A program made the position numbers and the translations under genes. The notes below the pieces were generated by a model. The model saw only the letters and a list, made by a program, of their open reading frames with translations. It did not search any database and had not been told where the DNA came from. From Streptomyces tendae (lineage in GTDB: Bacteria > Actinomycetota > Actinomycetes > Streptomycetales > Streptomycetaceae), in contig NZ_BMUY01000001.1 of NCBI RefSeq assembly GCF_014650435.1, positions 558,001 through 622,000 of the forward strand: a stretch of DNA of 64,000 nt, written 5' to 3'. Below, piece after piece: positions 51,919-60,600 of the stretch (the stretch's first letter is position 1; every line of letters starts with the position of its first letter).

Positions 51919-52953
51919 GTGGCGGGAATGGAACGGGGCACAGCTGTGGGGAGAACCGGGGCAGGTGAGTCGGTGCACCTCTCCACGGACAGCGTCAGTG
52001 GCCCCGAGGGGTTCGGCTGGTGGGGGGACATGGTCAGCAGGGCGGTGATGCCGGTGTCGCTGGCGAGCGAACACGCCCACCACTTCACAGGCGAGGTGAC
52101 CATGCTGGAACTCGTGGACACCGAGTTCTCGGCCTTCTCCTTCTCCCCGATGTCGGCGCGCCGGACACCGGACCACATCCGCACGTCCGACCCGGAGAAC
52201 TACTTCCTCTTCCTCGTCCACGGCAGCCCCATCGGCCTGGAGCAGCGCCGCAACAACGCCCTGCTGCGCGCCGGTGACGTGGCCCTGTTCGACACCTCAC
52301 AGCCCCTGGCCTGCGAGTTCCAGGACCAGGGCCGCCACTCGCGGGTGAGCGTGCTGCGGCTGCCCCGAGCGGCCGTGCCGCTGCCCAGCCACAAGACGGA
52401 CCGCCTGGTGGCCACGCCGCTGCCCACCCGTACCGGGTCCGGCGCACTGCTCACCTCCTACCTGGCAGGTCTGCGCGAGAACGCGGCGCACTGCGGTCCG
52501 ACGGAGCTGCGCCGCCTGGGCACCACGGCCCTCGAACTGGCGGTCACCTTCCTCGGCGCCCGCCTAGACAGTGCTCCGGCGCTCCCGATCGAAAGCCGCC
52601 GACGGGTGCTCCTCGCCCGTATCAACGCCTTCGTCGACCACAACCTGCACGAGCCGGACCTGGGCCCGGCGACGATAGCCGCACATCACCACATATCGGT
52701 ACGCCTCCTGCACGCCCTCTTCGAGGAGGAGCCGGAAACGGTCAGCGCCACGATCCGCCGCCGCAGACTCGAACGCAGCCGGTCCGACCTCGTCGATCCG
52801 CGCCTGCGGCACCGCACGATCGGCGAGATCGCCGACCGTTGGGGTTTCCGCCACCCCGCCGCCTTCAGCCGCACCTTCCGCGAGGCGTACGGCATCTCGC
52901 CCACCGAAGCGCGAACTGCACCCCACGACAAGCAACCCTGCACTCCCCACTGA
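51919..52953 (+). CDS. AraC family transcriptional regulator
   Basis: 344 residues from GTG 51919 (ATG 51928 possible). N-terminal cupin-like AraC-binding domain ('FLFLVHGSPIGLEQRRNNAL', 'GDVALFDTSQPLACEF'); C-terminal HTH_18 ('TIAAHHHISVRLLHALFEEE', 'IGEIADRWGFRHPAAFSRTF', 'REAYGISPTEAR'). The 239-bp gap before it should contain its promoter. Target and ligand unknown; the neighbouring genes give no hint. Confidence 0.92.
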   Translation: MAGMERGTAVGRTGAGESVHLSTDSVSGPEGFGWWGDMVSRAVMPVSLASEHAHHFTGEVTMLELVDTEFSAFSFSPMSARRTPDHIRTSDPENYFLFLVHGSPIGLEQRRNNALLRAGDVALFDTSQPLACEFQDQGRHSRVSVLRLPRAAVPLPSHKTDRLVATPLPTRTGSGALLTSYLAGLRENAAHCGPTELRRLGTTALELAVTFLGARLDSAPALPIESRRRVLLARINAFVDHNLHEPDLGPATIAAHHHISVRLLHALFEEEPETVSATIRRRRLERSRSDLVDPRLRHRTIGEIADRWGFRHPAAFSRTFREAYGISPTEARTAPHDKQPCTPH

Positions 52954-53022
52954 GGACCAGGACACCGATCCCCGGCACAGTGAATCGGCGCAACGGCACC
53001 GAGCGGGGGAGAGGCCAGGGGA

Positions 53023-53328
53023 ATGAGAGCGAACGACACGGAGGAGCCCGAGGGCGGACGCCCCTGGGACCGTAAGCCGGGCGGGGCCGGCCCGCCCGGC
53101 CCCGGCGACCCGCACCCGCCTCACGGCGACGGCTCATGGCACACGACGCGCAGCGTGCCGTCCATCGTGGTCGTCGTCCTCATCGTCATCTGGACGGTCT
53201 TCGCCGTGCAGTGGAAGGAGAAGGACTGCGCCTTGGTGCCGACCTCGTACCTGCTCGTGATCACGCACGGCACCCCGAGCGTCTTCGAGGGATGCGGCGA
53301 CCACGCCGTCGACGTAACGGACGACTAG
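53023..53328 (+). CDS. Small membrane protein
   Basis: 101 residues from ATG 53023. Pro/Gly-rich cytosolic N-terminus, one hydrophobic helix ('IVVVVLIVIWTVFAVQW'), and a 45-residue exterior with two cysteines that could pair ('DCALVPTSY', 'EGCGDH'). Overlaps the converging DUF192 gene by 4 bases. Confidence 0.7.
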   Translation: MRANDTEEPEGGRPWDRKPGGAGPPGPGDPHPPHGDGSWHTTRSVPSIVVVVLIVIWTVFAVQWKEKDCALVPTSYLLVITHGTPSVFEGCGDHAVDVTDD

Positions 53329-53732
53329 CCCCGCCGACCGGCCTCTCCGGCCGACGCCGTCGGGCCCTCCACGACCTCCACCCGCGCCCCCACCCGGACC
53401 CCCCACTCACCCATCGCCCCGGCCTCCGCCTCCAGCACGTGCCGCGCCCGCAGCCGGGGCCGTCCGAGCCTGCCCGGCCGCATCGTGCGCACGGCGACGA
53501 CGTTGAGCCGCCGGTCGAGGTAGGCCACGTCGATGGCCATCCGCATCCGGAACGTGTGCACACCGCTGGCGGGGGTCAGCAGCATCGCCCCGTCGACCGA
53601 GTCGCGCCCCAACAGCCCCTTGGTCCGCGCCCGGTACGAGCTCGCGACCTCCAGCGGAACCCGAACGCGCTCCCCGTCGGGCCCCACCACGGCCAGCACC
53701 CCCACCCCGTCCCGCCACCGCCGCCGTCCCAT
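53325..53732 (-). CDS. DUF192 protein
   Basis: 135 residues from ATG 53732. DUF192 pattern: 'ASSYRARTKGLLGRDSVDGA', 'GVHTFRMRMAIDVAYLDRRL', 'VVAVRTMRPGRL', 'VLEAEAGAMGEWGVRVGARV'. A small beta-barrel family of unknown activity, often secreted in other phyla; here no signal peptide is visible. Confidence 0.88.
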   Translation of the reverse strand: MGRRRWRDGVGVLAVVGPDGERVRVPLEVASSYRARTKGLLGRDSVDGAMLLTPASGVHTFRMRMAIDVAYLDRRLNVVAVRTMRPGRLGRPRLRARHVLEAEAGAMGEWGVRVGARVEVVEGPTASAGEAGRRG

Positions 53733-53932
53733 GCAGCTGCCCTCCGCTAGCCCCGTCCCGCCCCCCCGGCTGAAGGTATCGGCTCCGGAGCTGACGACCG
53801 CCGGACCCCTTTGCTGCTTCCGGTGCGTTACGGAACCGTTATGGCCCAAGAAGCCACAAGTGCAGAGGGTTTGAACTCCCTGGTGGCCGGGAGGAGACCG
53901 GTGTCACCCTGGTGCCGCCCGTCCCCGGTGGA

Positions 53933-54140
53933 TAGCGTTGCTTCGCTGAAGAGAAGCCTCGTCCCACCCAGGAGCCGACAGTGAATCGCCGCCGCCCCAC
54001 CCTCCTCGCAGCGCTCACGCTGACCGCCACAGCGGCCTTGACGCTGTCCGCGTGCGGCAGCGACGACGACAGCCCGGCCAAGGGGGAGGACGAGATCGCG
54101 GGGGCGGACACCGGTAGCTCCACCCCGTCGGCGTCACCGA
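53933..54140. repeat. Direct repeat copy A (5' end of lipoprotein gene and its leader)
   Basis: Nearly identical over about 208 bases to 62531-62738, covering the leader, ribosome binding site and first 53 codons of the two paralogous lipoprotein genes. In the coding part I see one difference (Glu to Lys at codon 37). Beyond 54140 the genes diverge strongly. Confidence 0.85.
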
Positions 54141-54646
54141 CGGCGTCCGAGTCCTCGGAGCCGGGGCGGCCGGAGATCGAACTGCCCGACGATCTCTCCT
54201 ACACCTTCGACTGGCCCAAGACCGGGGACAAGGAGAAGGACGCCGTTCTGGCTGACGGGGAGCAGTCCATCAAGGCCGTGGACCTGGCAATCGTCAATCA
54301 GGATCCACTCGACAAGGCATACCTCTACTACTACGAGGGCGAAGCCGCTGCCGGGACGCAGGAGTTCATCCAGGCGTATGTCAAGGAGAACGCGCGAGTG
54401 ACGGGTGCCTACCGCTTCTACGACGCGGTGGTCAACGTGCGCGGAGCTGACAGTGCCTCGCTCGTGTACTGCGAAGATCAGGGCAAAGCCTATGACATGT
54501 ACTTGAAGCCGAAGAAGGTCAACAAAACGCCCGTGACCAAGAACAGTTACGTGCTGTACAACACCCAACTGAGTAAGAACGACAAGGGTGTGTGGGTTGT
54601 ACAGAAGATGTTGTCCCAGAGGGGGAGCGACAAGTGCCAGCCCTGA
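53981..54646 (+). CDS. Lipoprotein, paralogue A
   Basis: 221 residues from GTG 53981 with CAGGAG at 53970. Lipobox 'ALTLSACGSDD', a Ser/Asp linker, then a domain (80-221) with an NTF2-like or helical pattern ('DAVLADGEQSIKAVDLAIVN', 'GVWVVQKMLSQRGSDKC'). Overlaps the next gene by 13 bases. A same-length paralogue lies at 62579; their N-termini are almost identical and the rest is about half identical. Confidence 0.8.
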   Translation: MNRRRPTLLAALTLTATAALTLSACGSDDDSPAKGEDEIAGADTGSSTPSASPTASESSEPGRPEIELPDDLSYTFDWPKTGDKEKDAVLADGEQSIKAVDLAIVNQDPLDKAYLYYYEGEAAAGTQEFIQAYVKENARVTGAYRFYDAVVNVRGADSASLVYCEDQGKAYDMYLKPKKVNKTPVTKNSYVLYNTQLSKNDKGVWVVQKMLSQRGSDKCQP

Positions 54647-55680
54647 CTCCAGCCACGCGTGCACTGGCTGTGTCAGTCGTGATCGCTGCTGTCGCCCTGG
54701 GCGTGACAGGTCCGGCCGTCGCTGACAACAAGATCGGTGGTGGCGCTCAGTCGCCCAGTACGGACGCGCACGGCGAGTCCGACGGAAGCGGTACCGTCTC
54801 GGCGACCGCCGGTGCCGTCGTCTTCGATCGTTCCAAGAACGGCTCGGGGGCGTCCGTGGGTCCGGTGGCCGCTGCGACGAACTGGACGCCGCCCGCTTGC
54901 TACTACGCCCCGAAGTACTCCCCGGAGCAGCTCCAGAAGGTCAAGGAACCCGTCTGGGAGGCCGAGTCGACGGGCTACCAGTGGGATGCCGCGCAGCGCG
55001 ACAGGTACGTGAACGGGAAGCCGTACAAGGACTTCAACAAGGAGAAGGCCGGCGAGGGCTACTGGTGGGACTCCTACGTCACGCCCGGCCGTGAGGGGGA
55101 CCCAGGGGCGCTCGACTGCAATAAGGAGACGTTCTGGGTGGACACCGGTGACGACCCGCCGGCGGACATCCCGCAGGCGATCACGCCGGAGGTCCTCGCC
55201 CAGCTCGCCTACGCGGAGATCCGCGTCCCCACCACGGAGGTGGAGCTGAGGCCCGCCGAGGCGACGAAGGTGAACCTTCCGACCTGGGCGTGGCTCGACG
55301 CGACGGACTTCAAACCCGTGTCGGTGACGGCGTCGGTTCCTCTGCTGGGCGTGCAGGCGACCACCACGGCCGAGCCGGTGTCGGTGAAGATCGACCCGGG
55401 TACGGCAGACGCCCAGACCTACCCGGCTTCCGGGGTGTGCGAGGCCGCGAACGGCACCATCGGCGAGCCTTACGCGAAGGGGAAGGCCGATGAGACGCCG
55501 CCCTGTGGGGTCAAGTACCTGCGTTCGTCGGGCGACGGGTCGTACCAGCTGAAGGCCACGGTCACCTGGAAGATCCACTGGACCGGTACCGGCGTGGTCG
55601 GGGAACAACCCTTGCCCGACGGCGACTTCGGCGGAGAACAGGACGTCGTCGTTCAGGAGATCCAGGCCGTCAACCGCTGA
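54634..55680 (+). CDS. Secreted protein, paralogue A
   Basis: 348 residues from GTG 54634, with GGGGGAG just before. Signal peptide to about 'TGPAVADNK'. The body has conserved-looking blocks: 'VVFDRSKNGSG', 'PPACYYAPKYSPEQLQ', 'GYQWDAAQRDRYVNGKPY', 'GEGYWWDSYVTPG', 'LAYAEIRVP' and 'NLPTWAWLD', plus three or four cysteines. No enzymatic motif recognised. Always coupled to the lipoprotein gene (also at 62579/63232), so the two probably work together at the surface. Confidence 0.8.
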   Translation: MPALTPATRALAVSVVIAAVALGVTGPAVADNKIGGGAQSPSTDAHGESDGSGTVSATAGAVVFDRSKNGSGASVGPVAAATNWTPPACYYAPKYSPEQLQKVKEPVWEAESTGYQWDAAQRDRYVNGKPYKDFNKEKAGEGYWWDSYVTPGREGDPGALDCNKETFWVDTGDDPPADIPQAITPEVLAQLAYAEIRVPTTEVELRPAEATKVNLPTWAWLDATDFKPVSVTASVPLLGVQATTTAEPVSVKIDPGTADAQTYPASGVCEAANGTIGEPYAKGKADETPPCGVKYLRSSGDGSYQLKATVTWKIHWTGTGVVGEQPLPDGDFGGEQDVVVQEIQAVNR

Positions 55681-55909
55681 GTAGCGAGAGGGCCCTGGGC
55701 CGCACGACTCTCGGTCGGACAGAGGCCGACCAGGCGGACCGGCTTGAGGGCGGGCGAGGGTGGTTCACCGCAAGGGTTGGCGGGCGCACCGTGGGGGTCG
55801 AGCCATGGCCGGTCAGCCGTCAGGGCTCGTGGAGAACTCAGGCTGATCACCCGGGGAGTCGGAAGGGTAGAACGGAACGACCGTCGCCCGGGTTGGCAGG
55901 TCGAGGATC

Positions 55910-56268
55910 GTGGCCGTCGGCCGGACCGGAGCCAGGATCCTCATCGACGTCGGCGACGGCCGTTCGTTTCCGTCCGACGCCCACCTGGCCGCTTACGCCG
56001 GCCTTGCCCCGGCAACCCAGCTCGGGCTCGTCAATCTGTGGCGAGCAACCGGCCCGGAGAGGAAACAAGCAGCCCAAACGGGCCTTCTTCCCCTCCGCGT
56101 TCGCGGCCCTGGCCGACCCGGTCTCCAGGGCCTACTACGACAAGAAGATCAGCCAGGGCAAGCACCCCACCCAATCTCTCCTCTGCCTCGCAAGACGACG
56201 AGCCGACGTACTCTTCGCGATGCTCCGCAACGGAACCTTCTACCAACCCCAACCCGCCCCTTCAGCTT
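55910..56268 (+). pseudogene. IS110-family transposase, C-terminal remnant
   Basis: One frame gives 'ARILIDVGDGRSFPSDAHLA', 'AYAGLAPATQ'; the next frame continues 'GEQPARRGNKQPKRAFFPSA', 'YYDKKISQGKHPTQSL' and 'LARRRADVLFAMLRNGTFYQ'. This is the transposase_20 part of IS110 transposases, with a frameshift or small deletion near 56026 and no N-terminal DEDD domain. Confidence 0.85.
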
Positions 56269-56295
56269 TGACCAAACCCATAGGGGCCCCACGCC

Positions 56296-56625
56296 GCTCA
56301 CGCCCTGCTCAACGAGCGCTACACCACCGCCCGCGGTGACGGGATGACACGCGCCATCGCCGAACTCGGCGTCGCCACCGCACCGCCCGAGACCGCCGAC
56401 GCGGCCGCGCTTGCCCGCTGTACACGGGATCACTGGGCCATCGAGGCCCGGGACGCGACGTTCGACGAGGACGCATGCCGCGCCCGCATCGGCAGCCTTC
56501 CCAGGGCCCTGGCCACCTTCCGCAGCCTCGCCCACCTCGCCGGATGGACCGACAACGCAGCCGCCCAGGGCCACTACCGCAACCACCCTGCCGACGCCCT
56601 ACGCGAACTCGGTCTCGCCGGATGA
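56296..56625 (+). pseudogene. ISAs1-like transposase, C-terminal remnant
   Basis: About 110 codons: 'TRDHWAIEARDATFDEDACR', 'GSLPRALATFRSLAHLAGWT', 'NAAAQGHYRNHPADALRELG'. It matches the end of ISAs1-type DDE transposases ('HW-IE…RDVTF-ED…'), with small internal deletions (the usual stretch between IE and RD is missing). No terminal repeats seen. Confidence 0.7.
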
Positions 56626-56713
56626 GCACGCATCACGCCTATCGTTGCAGGTCGGGATTACTCTTCTCGTTTTTGATCACCCAGCGGACGCGCAGTCACG
56701 TGAAAGACGGAGG

Positions 56714-57691
56714 CTAACGGATGCCCCGGACGAGCTTGTCCAGCGCAGCGTCGGCCGTGTCGGCCAGCGGCTCGACATCATCCATGCCCAGGTAGAACGC
56801 CCCACTCTCCGCCATGACCAGATACGAGTTTCCTTGGGAAAGATCGCCTACTGGATAGAGGTACACCTCAGCATCTTCGCTGAGAGCCTCAATAATTTCG
56901 AAGTCCCACTTGGCCAACGAAGGGTCGATGCGGAACGGCGATCGAGCCGCATTCACCCCTGGCCCTCTCTGACTCACCTCCAGGCCGCCGAATTCAGCAA
57001 GAAATCGACGCACGGCGTCATGCATGACGTAGCCGTCATCGGCTTCCTGCATCTCTCGCTCCCAGGACTCGACGGAGACCGTGCGTCCTGGATACCAGCC
57101 GGCCAGTCGAAGTACGTGCTCCGTCTCAGGCGACCACCTGGGTACGCCGTCCGAACCATGGGTGGCTCCGAAAGCAGGCGGGAGCTCCAGGTGGTCGCCC
57201 ACGAGCACGTAGGGCAGGGGCGCCTCGGTACGTCGCTCGAGGACGAGCTTTTCCAAGGCTTCATATGCGCTATGCGCCAGCAGTTCTGCGTCGGCACCGA
57301 CGTAGACAGAGCCATCGGGGGCCATGCCCAGACAACTGGCCCCTTCGTCCACGCGCCCGATGGGGTACAGACGGGCGCCAGCGCTTTCATCCATGCGCCG
57401 AAAGGTTTCCTGAACCCCATGGCAAACCTCGGGGTTCGCGTCGACGTCGCACGGCTCGAAACGGAACGTAGATTGCGGCATCACTGGACCAGGTGTCCAG
57501 GTATCCGTCGCCAAGCCGGCGAATTCGCCGAGGAAGCGCCTCGCCTCATCATGCATTTCAAACCCGCCGAACTCCCTCAAAGGAAGTTCATACTTGTCAA
57601 GAGGAACAGACCGGCCGGGATACCACCCGGCACACCGCAAGACTTGATGCGTCAGAGGCGACCACTCCGCTGGAACCTCGTCGTCCATCAT
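56714..57691 (-). CDS. Tandem SUKH-family immunity protein
   Basis: 325 residues from ATG 57691, overlapping the RHS toxin stop (ATGA). Two SUKH-3-like units, about 8-150 and 185-325, each with 'WSP-T-VLR-AGWYPGR', 'MHDE/DA-RRFL-EF-GL', and 'LYPIG/VGD…'. SUKH proteins are immunity proteins of polymorphic toxins, many of them deaminase or nuclease tips. Two fused units suggest protection against more than one tip or a gene fusion. Lower GC than the core genome. Confidence 0.85.
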   Translation of the reverse strand: MMDDEVPAEWSPLTHQVLRCAGWYPGRSVPLDKYELPLREFGGFEMHDEARRFLGEFAGLATDTWTPGPVMPQSTFRFEPCDVDANPEVCHGVQETFRRMDESAGARLYPIGRVDEGASCLGMAPDGSVYVGADAELLAHSAYEALEKLVLERRTEAPLPYVLVGDHLELPPAFGATHGSDGVPRWSPETEHVLRLAGWYPGRTVSVESWEREMQEADDGYVMHDAVRRFLAEFGGLEVSQRGPGVNAARSPFRIDPSLAKWDFEIIEALSEDAEVYLYPVGDLSQGNSYLVMAESGAFYLGMDDVEPLADTADAALDKLVRGIR

Positions 57692-60600
57692 TCAATCACC
57701 GCCGTAATTCCGAGTTGATCGAGTACATTCTTACAGGAGTCACAAGGTGGTTTGATCTTGTGGTGGTTGGGATTGCCTGGCGCACGGACATCGACGGCAG
57801 CCATCGTGCCGCCCCGTGGGTCGACTCCTGCCTTCATCGCGTTCGACAGTGCTTCGGCCTCGCCGCACTTTCCGTGCTGTCCGCCGACCCGTACGTTCTC
57901 GGGCACTCTGTCATAGGCGGCCCTAACGTCGGGGTGCAAGTCGTGCTCTCCGCCCCCCTTGATACTCGCCCCGTCAAAGGTCCGATTGTGCCCCGGCACC
58001 GAAAGCCCAGCCGCACTGGTCGGCCTGGTCTTTTTGCTCGCTCCCGGACGCTGCTGCTCCACGTCGGCCCGCCGCTTGGCCGCGTCACGCGCCGCGTCTT
58101 CGCAGGAGGGCGCCAATCCGAAGGGATCGATCGCTGTAAAGGGGTTTGCCACGTACGCGCGCGGGTTCGGGCCCGGTGCGAGACCAAGGGGGTCCGACGT
58201 AACGTACTGACCCGTCTCCGGGTCGTAATGACGCTGGTAGTTGTAGTGCAGCGCCGTTTCCGGATCGTGGTACTGCCCCGGGAAGCGCAGCGGACAGTAC
58301 GCTTCATCCGCGTTCGGCTTGTCGATCGGTGCCCCCCACACCGTGGTCCGAGCCCGCCAGGCGAGTTCTCCGGGCTCCGTGACCATCTCGACGGGTGTGC
58401 CGATCAGGTCCGTGACGATGGAGTAGAACTTGGCGTCCACCCACTCCTGCGTCGCGTTCGACGGCACACGCTCGATCTGCGTCACTGGGCTGAAGCGGTC
58501 CTGCTCCCAGTCCCACACAGTGCACGTGGGTTCAGCGCCGGCGGACCAGGTCACTTGCTCGGCGAGAACGAAACCGTCCCAGACGAACGTGGTCTCCTCG
58601 ACGACGCTCCGCCCGTCTGCACTGAGCCGCCTTTTCGCGATACGCCGACCGAAGGGGTCGTAGGCGTAGGTCCACGAGGTGCCGTCCGGGGTGATGACTC
58701 CGACCAGGCGGTCCTCGCTGTCCCAGGTGTAGCGCCAGATGTCGGGTTTGCGCGACAGCCGCTTCTTGCGCCTGACGACGACCCGACCCTGTTCGTCGTA
58801 TTCGTAGCTGACGCTTCCCACCCGGTGGACGGGGCTTTTCTCCACACTCCGTGCGGAGTGCGCGGACTCCCCCTGATGCCACTCGCCCTCGACGATGTTG
58901 CCCGTGGCGTCGTACACGTAGCGCTCGGACCAGTCGGTCGCGCGCACGCCTGCCACCCGTCCACGCCCATCGACGTCGACGAAGCGGTCGCCTCCCTGAA
59001 GGTCACTGATCGCGGCGACTGTGCCGTCGGGTCGGTAGCGGTATGCACGGTGCTGCAGGGGGACCGGCTCGCCCGTCGTCAGCGCGTCGGCTCTCCGACT
59101 TTCCGCGGTGACGGTCTGCGAGCTGAGCCTGCCGGTGCCGTCCCAGGTCTGTCTCAGCGCGACGCCGCCTGTGCGGCGCTCGATCTCCCGTCCGCCCTCG
59201 TCGTAGGCGAAGGTGATCGTTCTGCCAGCCGTCCGCAGGACAACCGGGCGGTCGCGTTCGTCGTACTCCCACGCACTCTCGGCGTTCGACGGGGTGATGC
59301 GCCTCACGCGTCTGCCCAGCACGTCGTAGGCAGAGCGTACGGTGGTTCCGTTGCACGTCTCCGCCACCACGCGGCCGCGGGCGTCGCGTTGGTAGCTCAG
59401 TTCGGTCCCCGGACCGACCACGCGGCGCACCTGACCCACAGGGTCGTACTCGAAGCGTGTGACGCCCTCCGGCGCCCGCTGTTCAGTGACCTTGCCGAGG
59501 TCGTCGCGAACGTAGTCGATCGACTGGCCCGCGCCATTGGTCTGCCCAACGAGTCGGCCGACCGGGTCGAACCGATAGCTCTGAGCACGGCCGTTGTAGT
59601 CACACTCCTGGACGAGACGTCCGGCTTCGTCGTACGTGTACTTCCACACAGCTCCTTGCTGATTGGTCACCGAGGTGACTCGTAGCTGACGGTCGTACGA
59701 GAACTCCACGCGTGAGCCGTCCGCGTCCGTGCGCGAACGGAGGAGATCAAAGGCGCCGTAGTCGAAGCGGGTCACCCGTCCCGAACCATCCACGTGCTCG
59801 GTGAGGTTCCCCTCGCCGTCGTACGCCCGACGCTCCGTGGTCCCGTCGGGCAGTTCCACGCTCAGTTGCCGGCCCTCCGGCGTCCAGCTCAGTCGGGTGA
59901 CGGCACCATCAGGACCCCGTTCCTCGACAACCCTGCCGAACGCGTCACGCACCAGTCGCGTGGTACCGCCTTCGGCATCGGTGGAAGCGACGGGTAGACC
60001 CGCCGCGTCAGCTTCGAGAGAGGCTGTGCCGCCGCTGGCGTCGGTGACCTCGATGAGCGCGCCGTCGTCCCTGTATCGATAGGTGATACGGGCGCCTGTT
60101 GGATCGGTCTCAGCGACCAGGTTGCCGTGCTCGTCGTACGCCATACGCCAGACATGACCATCGGCCTGGACCACCTCGAGGGGTTGCCCCCACTCGTCGT
60201 TCTGAGCGGTCTCCCGGTGGCCGTCGGGCCGCAACACGGTGGTCGGCGCACCAAGCTGGTCATAGGCGTACCGGGTAGTCCGACCGCGTGCGTCGGTTCT
60301 CGCCAGCAGGCGGTCGTAGCGGTCCCACTCGAACCGCGTGGTGTTACCGAGCGGGTCCGTCTCAGCCAGAAGTTGATACTCGTGGTTCCAGTGGTAACGC
60401 GTGGTGTGACCCAGGGCGTCGGTGTAGCGCGTCTCTTGGCCGCCGGTGTCGTAGGCGATGGTGCACCGCAGAAGTCCGTCGGTGCCCTCGCCACCCACAC
60501 ATCTGTCCTGATCGTCGTAGAAGAAGCGGTACCAGAAGCCTTCTCGATCGGTCCATGACGTAATGCGCGAGCGGTCGTCGTACGCCAGCTTCAGCGGCAG

